Shown: positions 15,132 through 23,653, counted from the stretch's first letter. The stretch: 64,000 bases of DNA from an uncultured Alphaproteobacteria bacterium (GCA_902619165.1 CACNDI010000007.1:24249-88248), one strand, 5' to 3'. The notes: generated by a model not told the origin, from the letters alone. Made by a program: numbers and translations.

Positions 15132-15797
15132 ATGTCAAAAACAGATACGGCGTATCAGTATTGGAATACTGAATGGGATAATAAAATTGTTACCGAGAAA
15201 TGGACTGTAGCTGAGCCAGAGGTGCTCGCAACTTTCGAAAATATCGGGCCATCTAAAAAGGTTTTAGATCTCGGTGCCGGGGTAGGCCGGCATAGCCTTC
15301 CTTTTGCGGAAAACGGTTGTGAGGTTACTGCTTTTGATGCAGCAGAAAGTGGACTTGCTTCTATTGAGCAGTTAGGAAAAGAAAAAAGTGTTTCTATAAA
15401 AACAGTACTTGGAAAAATGGATCAATTACCCTTCGCTAATGAGTACTTCGATCACGTGTTATCGTGGAATGTGATTTACCATGGTAATCACAATATTTTA
15501 ATTGATACTGTAAATGAGATAAAAAGAGTACTTAAACCTGGAGGCACGTTTCATGGAACCATGCTCCCTAAGAAAAGAATTGACCTTTTAAAAAGTGAAT
15601 TCGATTGCAAAGAGATTTCCACAAACACTTGGATAGTCAATTCAGACTCTGAAAGCGATAAGGCTCATCCTCATTATTATTGTACTGCCAACGAATTAAC
15701 GTCGATATTTAAGGATTTTGAATTTAATCGGCTTACTATGCAAGAACATGATAAACCAAACTCATGGCATTGGCATCTGATGGTCGAAAAGCTGTAG
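15132..15797 (+). CDS. class I SAM-dependent methyltransferase at the end of phnDCE
   Basis: The 221-residue protein has a standard Rossmann methyltransferase core: motif I VLDLGAGVGRHS, an acidic residue at the end of strand 2 (VTAFDAAES), and motif IV/VI blocks FDHVLSWNVIYH and LKPGGTFHGT. Histidines and tryptophans are frequent in its last third (HPHYYC, NSWHWHL). ATG 15132 is preferred to TTG 15111 because AAAGG lies about seven bases upstream. The substrate is unknown. The 26-base gap after phnE suggests one transcript, so it may act on a compound brought in by PhnCDE or be a general small-molecule methylase. It does not look like ArsM or BtaB. Confidence 0.8.
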   Translation: MSKTDTAYQYWNTEWDNKIVTEKWTVAEPEVLATFENIGPSKKVLDLGAGVGRHSLPFAENGCEVTAFDAAESGLASIEQLGKEKSVSIKTVLGKMDQLPFANEYFDHVLSWNVIYHGNHNILIDTVNEIKRVLKPGGTFHGTMLPKKRIDLLKSEFDCKEISTNTWIVNSDSESDKAHPHYYCTANELTSIFKDFEFNRLTMQEHDKPNSWHWHLMVEKL

Positions 15798-15871
15798 CTT
15801 AAATGAGTAAATTAGGGCGCCTTTTTATAGTATACAAACATAAGAGGTCCGCCTAATTCAACCGCATAACA

Positions 15872-16528
15872 TCATTTCCTACCATTTTCAATTAGGTTAC
15901 AAACAGCAAGTGCAGAAACTCCACCTAATACTTGAAATAATATAAAAAAGGGAAGATCAGAGAAATTAATGCCTGAAAATGTATCCGTCAAGGTCCTAGC
16001 GAATGTTACTGCTGGGTTAGCAAAACTGGTAGAAGAGGTGAACCAATAAGCACCTGTTATATATAAGCCTACTAATGCGGGTACCTTTCTGGGACTATAT
16101 CTTGATCCTAGCAATATAGTAAAAATTAGGCCAAAAGTCGCAACGAACTCGGCAATATAAATTGGTGAGCCCGTTCTTATCTTTGACGAAAATTGTATGA
16201 TACTTACATCAAACATAAAATGAGCAACCCAGGTTCCAAAAACTGATCCCGCTATTTGGGAAAGTAAGTATGTAGAAAGCTCAACATTATTAAGATTCCC
16301 TCTTAAACGCATAACTAGTGATACAGCTGGATTGAAGTGAGCGCCCGAAACTGGAGCTAGAATTGTGATCATAACAAATAAAATCGCCCCTGTAGCTATG
16401 GTATTTCCTAATAAAGCCAAAGACTCAATTCCTGCTGAAAGCCTTTCACTCATTATGCCTGAGCCGACTATCGTCCCTAATAAAAAAGAGGTACCTATAA
16501 ACTCTGCTATGTTTTTTTTATATGTCAT
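15872..16528 (-). CDS. aquaporin-family channel (MIP family)
   Basis: The 218-residue protein has six hydrophobic segments and both pore motifs: HFNPAVS near residue 67 and FANPAVTFAR near 169. MIP channels pass water or small neutral solutes such as glycerol, and in some bacteria arsenite (AqpS). Its place between phnDCE and ugp suggests glycerol efflux or uptake after glycerophosphodiester breakdown, or arsenite disposal when arsenate enters through starved phosphate uptake; both are inference. It is convergent with the methyltransferase gene. No Pho box is found at the usual distance. Confidence 0.88.
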   Translation of the reverse strand: MTYKKNIAEFIGTSFLLGTIVGSGIMSERLSAGIESLALLGNTIATGAILFVMITILAPVSGAHFNPAVSLVMRLRGNLNNVELSTYLLSQIAGSVFGTWVAHFMFDVSIIQFSSKIRTGSPIYIAEFVATFGLIFTILLGSRYSPRKVPALVGLYITGAYWFTSSTSFANPAVTFARTLTDTFSGINFSDLPFFILFQVLGGVSALAVCNLIENGRK

Positions 16529-16715
16529 TCAATTTTTTCTCTTTTGCTTTTCTAGTCTTTTAACATTGTATCCGATTATTGAAGTTTATCTTTTTTGCTT
16601 ACTAATAAGTAAATTTTATTTTAAAAAAGCGACATAAATAATTAGAAATTTTTGATAAAATTTTCATTTTTTTGTAATAAAACTGGAAGATGCTGACCTT
16701 AAAAGGAGATCTCAG

Positions 16716-17543
16716 ATGAAACCATTTAAAATTGGGGCGGCAATGCCAATAAGTGAAGTTGAAAATCATAAACCTTGGTTATTCGATGATGAAAGAGATT
16801 TAGAACTTCAAGATTTCGTCAGCAATGAAATTTACATAAACGAAGATTGGAAAAATATTGCTCAAACTGCTAAAAAGAAACTGAAAGGGTTTAATGGAAG
16901 ACTGGGGGTGCATGGCCCATTTTGGGGTTTAGACTTTTCTTGCTTTGACTCTGAGGTTGCAAAAGTAATCTCTAAAAGACTTTGTCAAGGGGTAGAAGCA
17001 GCAGCAGAAACCGGTGCGATACAAATGGTTATGCACTCACCATTTGATAACTGGCACGAATTTAATAGATTCAATATCTACAATGGTAAGCGAGCATTGG
17101 AACAAGTCTTTGACGTAGTAGCAAGAATTATTTCTCCAGCTCTAAAGATTGCAGAAAATGAAGGAGTCGAGTTGGTTATGGAAAATATTAAGGATATCAA
17201 TCCACAGACTAGAAGGCAGCTAGTTGAGAGCATAGAATCTAATTCTCTAAAGCTTTCGATAGATACTGGGCATGCACATATAGCAGGGCTTGCTTCTAAA
17301 GCCCCACCCGTCGATATTTTTGTTGAAGACGCAGGCAATCTATTGAAGCATGTTCATATTCAAGATGGTGATGGTTATGCAGACCGACACCAAGCACCCG
17401 GCAATGGAACAATTAATTGGCATTCTGTTTTCCAATCCCTAAGTTTCTTAGAGAGCAACCCACATTTAATCCTAGAACTCAAAAACTATGGAGAAATACC
17501 AATAGCATTTTCTTATCTCAGCGAAAGAGGGCTGGCTTTTTAA
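16716..17543 (+). CDS. sugar-phosphate isomerase/epimerase-like TIM barrel
   Basis: This 275-residue protein is of the xylose-isomerase-like (AP endonuclease 2) superfamily. Metal-site strings are spread over the barrel: GVHGPFW, MVMHSPFDN, LVMENIKD, LSIDTGHAH, HVHIQDGDG and LILELKNYG. Members isomerise or epimerise sugars and sugar phosphates, or cleave inositol-type compounds; the substrate cannot be read. AAAAGGAG ends about eight bases before the ATG. It stands alone between the aquaporin (divergent) and ugpC (convergent). A loose 11-bp periodic pattern (TTTTCAT 16661, TTGTAAT 16672) lies upstream but too close to the start for the geometry seen elsewhere. Confidence 0.8.
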   Translation: MKPFKIGAAMPISEVENHKPWLFDDERDLELQDFVSNEIYINEDWKNIAQTAKKKLKGFNGRLGVHGPFWGLDFSCFDSEVAKVISKRLCQGVEAAAETGAIQMVMHSPFDNWHEFNRFNIYNGKRALEQVFDVVARIISPALKIAENEGVELVMENIKDINPQTRRQLVESIESNSLKLSIDTGHAHIAGLASKAPPVDIFVEDAGNLLKHVHIQDGDGYADRHQAPGNGTINWHSVFQSLSFLESNPHLILELKNYGEIPIAFSYLSERGLAF

Positions 17544-17726
17544 GACAACGGAATGTAACTTAAAGCAAGAACAAGCAAAACATCGTCCTTATTTTTTACC
17601 TATTTGTATGGGTACAAACTATGCTTATAGATTAAACAATTAGCATTTAATTCTTTTGTTGTTTGTCAAATGAACTAAGATGCCCTTGTCTCTCTTCAAT
17701 AATAAGGCGAAAAAGCTTACAGAAAT

Positions 17727-18782
17727 CTATTTAGTTAACGCTTTAGAAGTTTCCCTATCAAAAAAATGCAAGGCTTTATTATTTGTAGATATGTGTATGG
17801 TGTCTCCTACCTCCACGCTAGCACGTGATTGAGTACTTACGCAAAGTTGATTTTCCTTCATATCAACACAGTATATGACGGTACTCGAACCAAGTTTTTC
17901 AATAAGCTCCACCTTACATTTGACACCGGTTGTAGCTTTAGTGATTGATATATCTTCAGGCCTCACTCCTAGGATAACATCATCTTTATCTTCATATTTA
18001 GCTGGTACAGCGAAACTCGAAGCTTTAAAGGTCTTATCTTTTATACTGCCTGTGATGAAATTCATGCTAGGAGTGCCGATAAATTCTGCTACAAATTTAG
18101 TCTTGGGGTGGTAATAAATTTCCATTGGAGTACCCACTTGCTCCATCACTCCTTTATTCATAACAACTAATCGATCACCCAGGGTCATTGCTTCAGTTTG
18201 ATCATGAGTAACGAAAATACTAGTCGTTCCCATTTTTCTTTGTAATTTTTTTATTTCCAGTCGCACCTGGACCCGTAGTTTTGCGTCTAAATTTGAAAGT
18301 GGTTCATCGAATAAAAATACTTTTGGATCACGAGCTATTGCTCTCCCCATGGCAACGCGTTGTCTTTGTCCTCCTGATAGTTGACCTGGTTTTTTACTCA
18401 ATAGATCGCCAATTTGAAGTAATTCTGAAACATTTGTAACCTGTGCTTCTATTTCCAGTTTTTTTATTCCTCTACTTCTTAGGCCATAAGCAATATTATT
18501 ATAGACTGACATATGGGGGTATAAGGCATAATTCTGGAAAACCATTGCTATATCCCTCTCAGAGGGGTCTATTTCATTAATTCTGTTTCCATCTAGGTCT
18601 ATTTCTCCCTCCGTTACGTCTTCTAACCCAGCTATCATTCTAAGTAATGTTGACTTTCCACAACCGCTGGGCCCAACAAAGACAACTAATTCACCCTTCT
18701 CAATCGATAAAGAAGAGTTGAAAATAGCCTGGGTTCCATCTGGATATACTTTTACAACGTTCTTAAGGTTTATAAAACTCAT
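17727..18782 (-). CDS. ugpC: UgpC, glycerol-3-phosphate ABC transporter ATPase
   Basis: This 351-residue ATPase of the MalK/UgpC group has Walker A GPSGCGKST near 38-46, the signature LSGGQRQRVAMGR, Walker B VFLFDEPLSNLD and a C-terminal TOBE region (ILGVRPEDI, residues about 270-345) used for regulation. Alone it could serve any sugar importer. The binding protein in the same operon is UgpB-like, so I assign glycerol-3-phosphate or glycerophosphodiester import. It is the last gene of ugpB-A-E-C, directly abutting ugpE. The 183 bases after it show no clear terminator. Confidence 0.87.
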   Translation of the reverse strand: MSFINLKNVVKVYPDGTQAIFNSSLSIEKGELVVFVGPSGCGKSTLLRMIAGLEDVTEGEIDLDGNRINEIDPSERDIAMVFQNYALYPHMSVYNNIAYGLRSRGIKKLEIEAQVTNVSELLQIGDLLSKKPGQLSGGQRQRVAMGRAIARDPKVFLFDEPLSNLDAKLRVQVRLEIKKLQRKMGTTSIFVTHDQTEAMTLGDRLVVMNKGVMEQVGTPMEIYYHPKTKFVAEFIGTPSMNFITGSIKDKTFKASSFAVPAKYEDKDDVILGVRPEDISITKATTGVKCKVELIEKLGSSTVIYCVDMKENQLCVSTQSRASVEVGDTIHISTNNKALHFFDRETSKALTK

Positions 18783-19637
18783 TCACTTCTCCGTTTGTAT
18801 AAGACCCTTAATAAACCAACGTTGCAACAAAACAACAATGAGAACGGGCGGTATTATTGATAGTATAATATACGCAAACCTTTGCCCCACTCTAGGTAAA
18901 GACACACCTTCGTATAATTCGACATAGATTAATTTCATCCCCATTACAACTGTCCAGTACTTCTCATCAGTAGTCATTAAAAGAGGCCATAAGTATTGGC
19001 TGTATCCAAAAACAAACATAAAAATAAACATCGCTGCAATCATCGTTTTTGAAAGGGGCACTAAAAAGTCAATAAAAAATCTCCAGCTATTAGCTCCATC
19101 AAGCTTGGCTGACTCAAGAAGTTCATCAGGAACTGACTTATAAAATTGTCTAAAGAAAAAAACTGCAGTTGCCGAGGCAACTAATGGGAGTACGAGGCCA
19201 GTATAGCTGTTTGTCAAGCCTATATCAGATACAATTTTGTAGCTGGGAAATATTCTGACCTCTAAGGGAACTAACAAAGTTATGAAGATAAACCAAAAAA
19301 TGGGTGTGGCTAATCTAAATCGGAAATAAACGAGTGAATAAGCAGCCATCATCGAAATAATAACCTTAAGTGTGGCGATCCCTAGCCCCATTATAAAACT
19401 ATTTATCAGCATGCCAGTAGCTGTTATTTCTTCTGAAAACCCCCCTTTTTCGTTCAACACCTCGTCATAGTTTTCGATAAATAGAGGTCCTGGGTACCAC
19501 TGCATCCCTTCTGTTATTAGGGTCACATTATCATGGGTTGAGCTTGTAAAGGCTAGCCAAATAGGAATTACCATAAGTAAAACTCCCAATAGTAATATAA
19601 AGTGTGCAAACATTTGAGTAAGACGATTGATCATCAA
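18783..19637 (-). CDS. ugpE: UgpE, glycerol-3-phosphate ABC transporter permease
   Basis: UgpE is one half of the membrane channel. The 284-residue product has six hydrophobic segments and the EAA contact loop (ESAKLDGANSWRFFIDFLVPLSKT, around residues 177-200, given here in part). The N-terminal half has a periplasmic loop between the first two segments (STHDNVTLITEGMQWYPGPL), as in UgpE. The 3' end abuts ugpC with no gap, and the start overlaps the ugpA stop by four bases, so all are translated from one message. Confidence 0.86.
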   Translation of the reverse strand: MMINRLTQMFAHFILLLGVLLMVIPIWLAFTSSTHDNVTLITEGMQWYPGPLFIENYDEVLNEKGGFSEEITATGMLINSFIMGLGIATLKVIISMMAAYSLVYFRFRLATPIFWFIFITLLVPLEVRIFPSYKIVSDIGLTNSYTGLVLPLVASATAVFFFRQFYKSVPDELLESAKLDGANSWRFFIDFLVPLSKTMIAAMFIFMFVFGYSQYLWPLLMTTDEKYWTVVMGMKLIYVELYEGVSLPRVGQRFAYIILSIIPPVLIVVLLQRWFIKGLIQTEK

Positions 19638-20512
19638 TTGTAGTGAATCCTCCTTTCTATGTAACGAAACTGAATTATTGTTATGATGAGTACTAATAGC
19701 ATCATAATTATTGACTGAGCACCCGCAGCTCCCAAATCTAATCCTCGAAAACCGTCTATATATGCTTTATATACTAGAGTTTTAGTTTCCCCTGAAGGCG
19801 CTCCAATCGTCGTAGTATCAATAATCCCGAAGGTGTCGAAAAAACCATAAGTGATATTGATAATCACGAGAAAGAACGTTGTTGGCATTAGTAGGGGGAA
19901 AGTGATTGTCCAGAACCGACGCAGACTGCTTCTGCAATCAATTAAAGAAGCTTCGATAACTGATTTTTGTATCGTTTGCAACCCGGCAAGAAAAAAAATA
20001 AAGTTCGCGCTGATTTGTTTCCAAGATCCCGCTATGAATAAGTAGATATAGGCATCAAAAATATTTGCGGTCCAGTCAAACCCCCATAGAGAATTAAATA
20101 GAGCATATAGGATACCAAACCTTTCGCTAAAAAAATATTGAGCAGTTACCCCAACAACTGCAGGAGCTATAGCATACGGCCAAATCAAAAGGGTCTTGTA
20201 AGCGCTTTTTCCATGTATAACTTTATTGGCCTGAACCGCCAATAACAGCCCTAAAGAGCAAGAGATAACAGTTATGACAAATATGTAAATAAAAGTGAAT
20301 TTAAGTGCTACAAGATATGAGGGATCTGATAGCACAAATTTAAAGTTGTCCCATCCTGCAAAAAACCTACCGAAGCCGAACGCATCTTGCGTCGTGAATG
20401 CATCTCTAAACGTTTGCACTATAGGAAGATAAAGAAAAATTGATATAATTATTAGCGTTGGAGCTAAAAAAATATATTGGGTATATTTGGATTTAAATTG
20501 TACTTTTTTCAT
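19634..20512 (-). CDS. ugpA: UgpA, glycerol-3-phosphate ABC transporter permease
   Basis: UgpA is the partner permease. The 292-residue protein has six hydrophobic segments and the EAA-like loop EASLIDCRSSLRRFWTITFP (about 186-205). The opening FLAPTLIIISIFLYLPIVQTF and the following TTQDAFGFGRFFAGWDNFKF match UgpA. I start at ATG 20512, two codons inside a TTG frame. There is no Shine-Dalgarno just upstream: the bases before it are the T run and 3' arm of a strong hairpin, so translation may depend on ribosomes arriving from ugpB or on the hairpin opening. Confidence 0.86.
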   Translation of the reverse strand: MKKVQFKSKYTQYIFLAPTLIIISIFLYLPIVQTFRDAFTTQDAFGFGRFFAGWDNFKFVLSDPSYLVALKFTFIYIFVITVISCSLGLLLAVQANKVIHGKSAYKTLLIWPYAIAPAVVGVTAQYFFSERFGILYALFNSLWGFDWTANIFDAYIYLFIAGSWKQISANFIFFLAGLQTIQKSVIEASLIDCRSSLRRFWTITFPLLMPTTFFLVIINITYGFFDTFGIIDTTTIGAPSGETKTLVYKAYIDGFRGLDLGAAGAQSIIMMLLVLIITIIQFRYIERRIHYN

Positions 20513-20515
20513 TAG

Positions 20516-20545
20516 CAAAAAGGAGGGAGGAAAACCCCTCCCTCC
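20516..20545 (-). terminator. attenuator-like hairpin between ugpB and ugpA
   Basis: GGAGGGAGG and CCTCCCTCC (20522-20530 and 20537-20545) form a nine-base perfect stem, followed on the minus strand by TTTTT just before the ugpA start. It has all parts of an intrinsic terminator inside the operon, so part of the transcripts should stop after ugpB. It would give much binding protein and less permease, and it also hides any ribosome site for ugpA. Confidence 0.8.
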
Positions 20546-20563
20546 ATATTATTTTTGATTGGC

Positions 20564-21871
20564 TTACAAAGTCTTAGCAAACTGAGCAAGCAATTTTGAT
20601 GCTCCTTCATCGGTTCTTTTCATAGCCTCTTCTACTGAAAGCTCACCAGTCAAGATTTTTGGGAAATTCTCATAAATAACCTCCCTTATTTGTGGCCAAT
20701 TTCCTGCCCTATATCCACCAGGAATAGTTGCGCCTTCCAGATTTAACTGTTCTGGAGCGGTTTTATGATACGGTGAAGTTCTGTAAAAATTTATTGTTTC
20801 TGCAAGCTGTCCACCACCTTTGGTCACGACTGTATAACCAGTAGTATTATGATAATAAAGGTCCATTTCGGGTGAGCCCATAAACTTGATGAACTTTGCT
20901 AGCGCAGCGTATTCCTCTTCAGTATGGCCATTTAAGATCCAGTTTGCCGCGCCACCAATAAAAGTGGGATATGCCTTGCCGCCTGTAATTGAGCTCCAGT
21001 AAGGAATTTGATTGGTAGTAAAATTAATTGGTAAATCCTTTATTCCACCAAAAGAACCAGAAGAGCCAAACCAAAAAGCCGCTTCACCTGCGTTAAACGG
21101 AGCTTGGTTATCACCCCATCCTCTTCCCTTGTAGGCATACCAACCTTTATCATGCCATTCTTTTACCTTTGTCCAATGAGTTATAAACTCCGGAGTTTCA
21201 GAGAACAAAGTTTTGGTTGGAACGTCATCAAATCCATTGTTTCCATCTGTCATTAATAAATTGTGCCTTGAAAAAAAGTTTTCAGTCCAAATCCAGGGAT
21301 CATGACTTTGAACGAGCGGAATGTATCCTGCGTCTTTAATCTTTTGAGCTATTTCTTCAAATTCCTCATAAGTCGTCGGTACGTCAACTCCAACTTTTTT
21401 CAGTATATCCATGTTTGCATACATGATACATGTTGAACTATTAAAGGGTACTCCAATCATTTTGCCATCAGCATCGGCATAAAAGTTTTTTACTTGGGGA
21501 ATGTAGTTGTCTGCATTTACGTCTATGCCGTATTTTTCCCCCATTTCTTCAAAACCAATTACCACTCCATTTTTCACTTGAGCAACCATGATAGCGGCGC
21601 CTGCATCGTAGACCTGTGTATAGTGTGGATGGTCTCCAGCTCTATAAGCTGCAATTGTAGCCGATAAGTTATCTTCATAACTTCCTTTGCCAGTAGGAAT
21701 AACTACGATATCGTCTTGAGACTCATTAAATCTTTTCGCTATTTCAATAATTACGTCTCCCAAGAACCCACTATTTCCATACCACCAATGAATCTCTGTT
21801 TTGGCGAAGGATGGCGATATCGAGAAAAAGAGCAAGAAAAGTGCGACTGCTTTAGTCCTTATAAATTTCAT
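20564..21871 (-). CDS. ugpB: UgpB, glycerol-3-phosphate-binding protein
   Basis: This periplasmic binding protein of 435 residues has a signal peptide ending SFA at residue 23. The mature protein opens IHWWYG and has the UgpB hallmarks: FNESQDDIVVIPTGKGSYEDNL, IAAYRAGDHPHYTQVYDAGAA, IGVPFNSSTCIMYAN and the late GGYRAGNWPQIREVIYE (each shown in part). UgpB takes up glycerol-3-phosphate and, in several bacteria, glycerophosphocholine. It starts the ugpBAEC operon, with AAAGGA before the start. A three-unit Pho box lies 51 nt upstream. Related sugar-binding proteins are the alternative, but the FNSSTxxxYxN block favours UgpB. Confidence 0.88.
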   Translation of the reverse strand: MKFIRTKAVALFLLFFSISPSFAKTEIHWWYGNSGFLGDVIIEIAKRFNESQDDIVVIPTGKGSYEDNLSATIAAYRAGDHPHYTQVYDAGAAIMVAQVKNGVVIGFEEMGEKYGIDVNADNYIPQVKNFYADADGKMIGVPFNSSTCIMYANMDILKKVGVDVPTTYEEFEEIAQKIKDAGYIPLVQSHDPWIWTENFFSRHNLLMTDGNNGFDDVPTKTLFSETPEFITHWTKVKEWHDKGWYAYKGRGWGDNQAPFNAGEAAFWFGSSGSFGGIKDLPINFTTNQIPYWSSITGGKAYPTFIGGAANWILNGHTEEEYAALAKFIKFMGSPEMDLYYHNTTGYTVVTKGGGQLAETINFYRTSPYHKTAPEQLNLEGATIPGGYRAGNWPQIREVIYENFPKILTGELSVEEAMKRTDEGASKLLAQFAKTL

Positions 21872-21922
21872 TCTATATATCCTTTCAAAAGCTCAAGGTT
21901 GCTGAAGAATTTTTAAGAAATT

Positions 21923-21951
21923 TTGTCAGAAATATGAAATTTTTATGTAAA
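21923..21951 (-). promoter_or_regulatory. candidate Pho box before ugpB
   Basis: Minus-strand units TTTACAT, ATTTCAT and CTGACAA stand at exact 11-bp steps (low ends 21945, 21934 and 21923), matching CTGTCAT at 4, 5 and 5 of 7 positions. The box ends 51 nt before the ugpB start. In the rest of the spacer a lone TTGTCAT (22021) is seen, with only a degenerate unit CTACCAG 11 bp later. Confidence 0.6.
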
Positions 21952-22158
21952 CAAATTTATATATCAATTGTTAATAAATGTATGAAATCCCCCTTTAAGT
22001 TAAGGCGTTTTTTAAGTGCTTTGTCATTTTTCTACCAGATGGGTCATCCACACAAATGAGAAGATTAAGTACACGTATGAATTTTTTTTATGATAAGTAT
22101 TTCGCAATTTAATAAAGTTAATTATTAAATTGTTAGAAGTCGGACATAAGTAGCATCA

Positions 22159-23010
22159 ATGGATTTAGAAAATATAGTTGTATCACTGGCAAAAAATAAA
22201 AGTGAAGATGTCCAAGAAAATTTAATAAAGATGGTTGGTGGCCACTCTAATCATGTTTGGAGGTATAAGGGAGCGCAGGAGATTGTGTTGAAAAAATACC
22301 TCAAGGTTCCTCCAGGATCTTTATTTGAGAATTCTTTACAGGAAGAAGAAAAGGCACTTAAAACTGTGAAACAGATAAATATTGCACCTAAATTTGTGAA
22401 ATCATGGCCTGATCTTTCTATTATCGCCTACAGATATGTTGAGGGTGTTCCTTGGCACAATGACATCAAGGCAGTTGCAAAGCTTATTCTGGAAAAAGAG
22501 AAGATCAATCCTGAAAAATTTAAGGAGGTCAGTTGTGAACCAACGGAACTTTTGAGACAAGGAGATGTATTTCTGGCAAAGTGCCAAAAATTGCCTAAAG
22601 TGAAAAGACCACACCCGGAACAGATCTCACCAGTTAAAAAATTTTCACTCTTACATAGAGATATAAGGCAGAATTTGATAAGTGAATTTAAAGGTGGCAT
22701 AAAGCTAATTGATTGGCAAACACCAGCAAAAGGAGATATCTGTGAGGATATATTTTCATTTATTTCACCAGGTTTCCAGATACTCGCGGACGGAACACCC
22801 TTATCCGCACAAGACCTTAATAGTTTTTGGAAATTTGTTGAACGGCCTGATTTATATGAGCGTTATAGAAAAATTAGGGCAGCTTTTGCATGGAGACATG
22901 GGTCATATTGTTGGTGGAAGTCGACAATTGTTGAAAGTAAATATTTAAGAACCAAGTATAGGTCAGCTTCCCTTGCAGAATTTGATTACTCTACCTCGAA
23001 TAGTTTGTAA
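22159..23010 (+). CDS. APH/choline-kinase-like phosphotransferase
   Basis: This 283-residue small-molecule kinase has the protein-kinase-like fold of aminoglycoside and choline/ethanolamine kinases: catalytic loop LLHRDIRQN (His166, Asp168, Asn172) and the metal-binding IKLIDWQ (Asp185), with a lysine in VLKKYL near residue 45. It is divergent from ugpB. Choline or ethanolamine kinase would suit a locus that imports glycerophosphodiesters, but a sugar or other alcohol substrate is equally possible; sequence alone does not decide. It precedes the SixA-like phosphatase gene by 121 bases on the same strand. That gap holds two near-identical TTGTCG(A/G)AATTATT words (about 23011 and 23063). Confidence 0.75.
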   Translation: MDLENIVVSLAKNKSEDVQENLIKMVGGHSNHVWRYKGAQEIVLKKYLKVPPGSLFENSLQEEEKALKTVKQINIAPKFVKSWPDLSIIAYRYVEGVPWHNDIKAVAKLILEKEKINPEKFKEVSCEPTELLRQGDVFLAKCQKLPKVKRPHPEQISPVKKFSLLHRDIRQNLISEFKGGIKLIDWQTPAKGDICEDIFSFISPGFQILADGTPLSAQDLNSFWKFVERPDLYERYRKIRAAFAWRHGSYCWWKSTIVESKYLRTKYRSASLAEFDYSTSNSL

Positions 23011-23131
23011 TTGTCGAAATTATTAGTTAAAGCTCGACTTGGAACCTTAATGTTTTACACTTGTCGGAATTATTGCTACTTGGAAAAATTTCAATTGGTT
23101 TAAGAAACTAATAAAAGAAATTGATAAAAAA

Positions 23132-23644
23132 ATGAAATCTCTATCCTTTATACGTCATGCTAAATCAGACTGGACCTCTCCGTTGGTGTCTGATCATGAC
23201 CGTGGATTGGCAGATAGAGGGCAAAGAGCGTCAACAATTATGAAAGATTTCTTTGAATCAACCAATAAGAATTTCGATAGTGTATTCTCATCAACCGCTT
23301 TAAGAGCAGTGGAGACAATTGAGATCATTAAACCCTCCATTAAGGATACAGAGATAATCTACAAAAAAGATCTCTATACCTTTGACGATCATATGATGCT
23401 TGATTTTATATCTAAAATAACAGATGACATATCATCAGTACTTATTGTTGGTCATAATCCCGCTATACAGGAGACGGTTCTGCGTCTCTCAGACACCGAT
23501 CAAAACTCGAATTTACTGAATAGAGTCGAACACAAGTATCCTACTGCCGCTTTTTGTAGTCTTACGGCCACAATAGAAAATTGGGCACACGCCGGCGATA
23601 CGATGTTCAAGATTCAAGAATTCATTTGCCCAAAGGAACTATAA
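23132..23644 (+). CDS. SixA-like histidine phosphatase
   Basis: The 170-residue protein belongs to the histidine-phosphatase superfamily in its short SixA form: catalytic Arg8-His9 (FIRHAKSDW), Arg24 in DHDRGLADRGQ, the FSSTALRAVET block and the second catalytic histidine in VGHNPAIQE. SixA in E. coli removes phosphate from phosphohistidine of the nitrogen phosphotransfer system; alphaproteobacterial members are mostly unstudied. The length is usual. It is convergent with the UlaG-like gene, with nine bases between. Confidence 0.85.
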   Translation: MKSLSFIRHAKSDWTSPLVSDHDRGLADRGQRASTIMKDFFESTNKNFDSVFSSTALRAVETIEIIKPSIKDTEIIYKKDLYTFDDHMMLDFISKITDDISSVLIVGHNPAIQETVLRLSDTDQNSNLLNRVEHKYPTAAFCSLTATIENWAHAGDTMFKIQEFICPKEL

Positions 23645-23653
23645 AATACCTTA

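Noticed and set aside
15132..15797. Arsenite methyltransferase (ArsM) or betaine-lipid methyltransferase (BtaB)
   Set aside because: The conserved cysteines of ArsM and the N-terminal layout of BtaB are missing; only a general SAM-methyltransferase core is visible.
16661..16689. Pho box before the TIM-barrel gene
   Set aside because: TTTTCAT and TTGTAAT are 11 bp apart, but the pattern ends only 26 nt before the start, unlike the 44-56 nt seen elsewhere, and the region is low in complexity.
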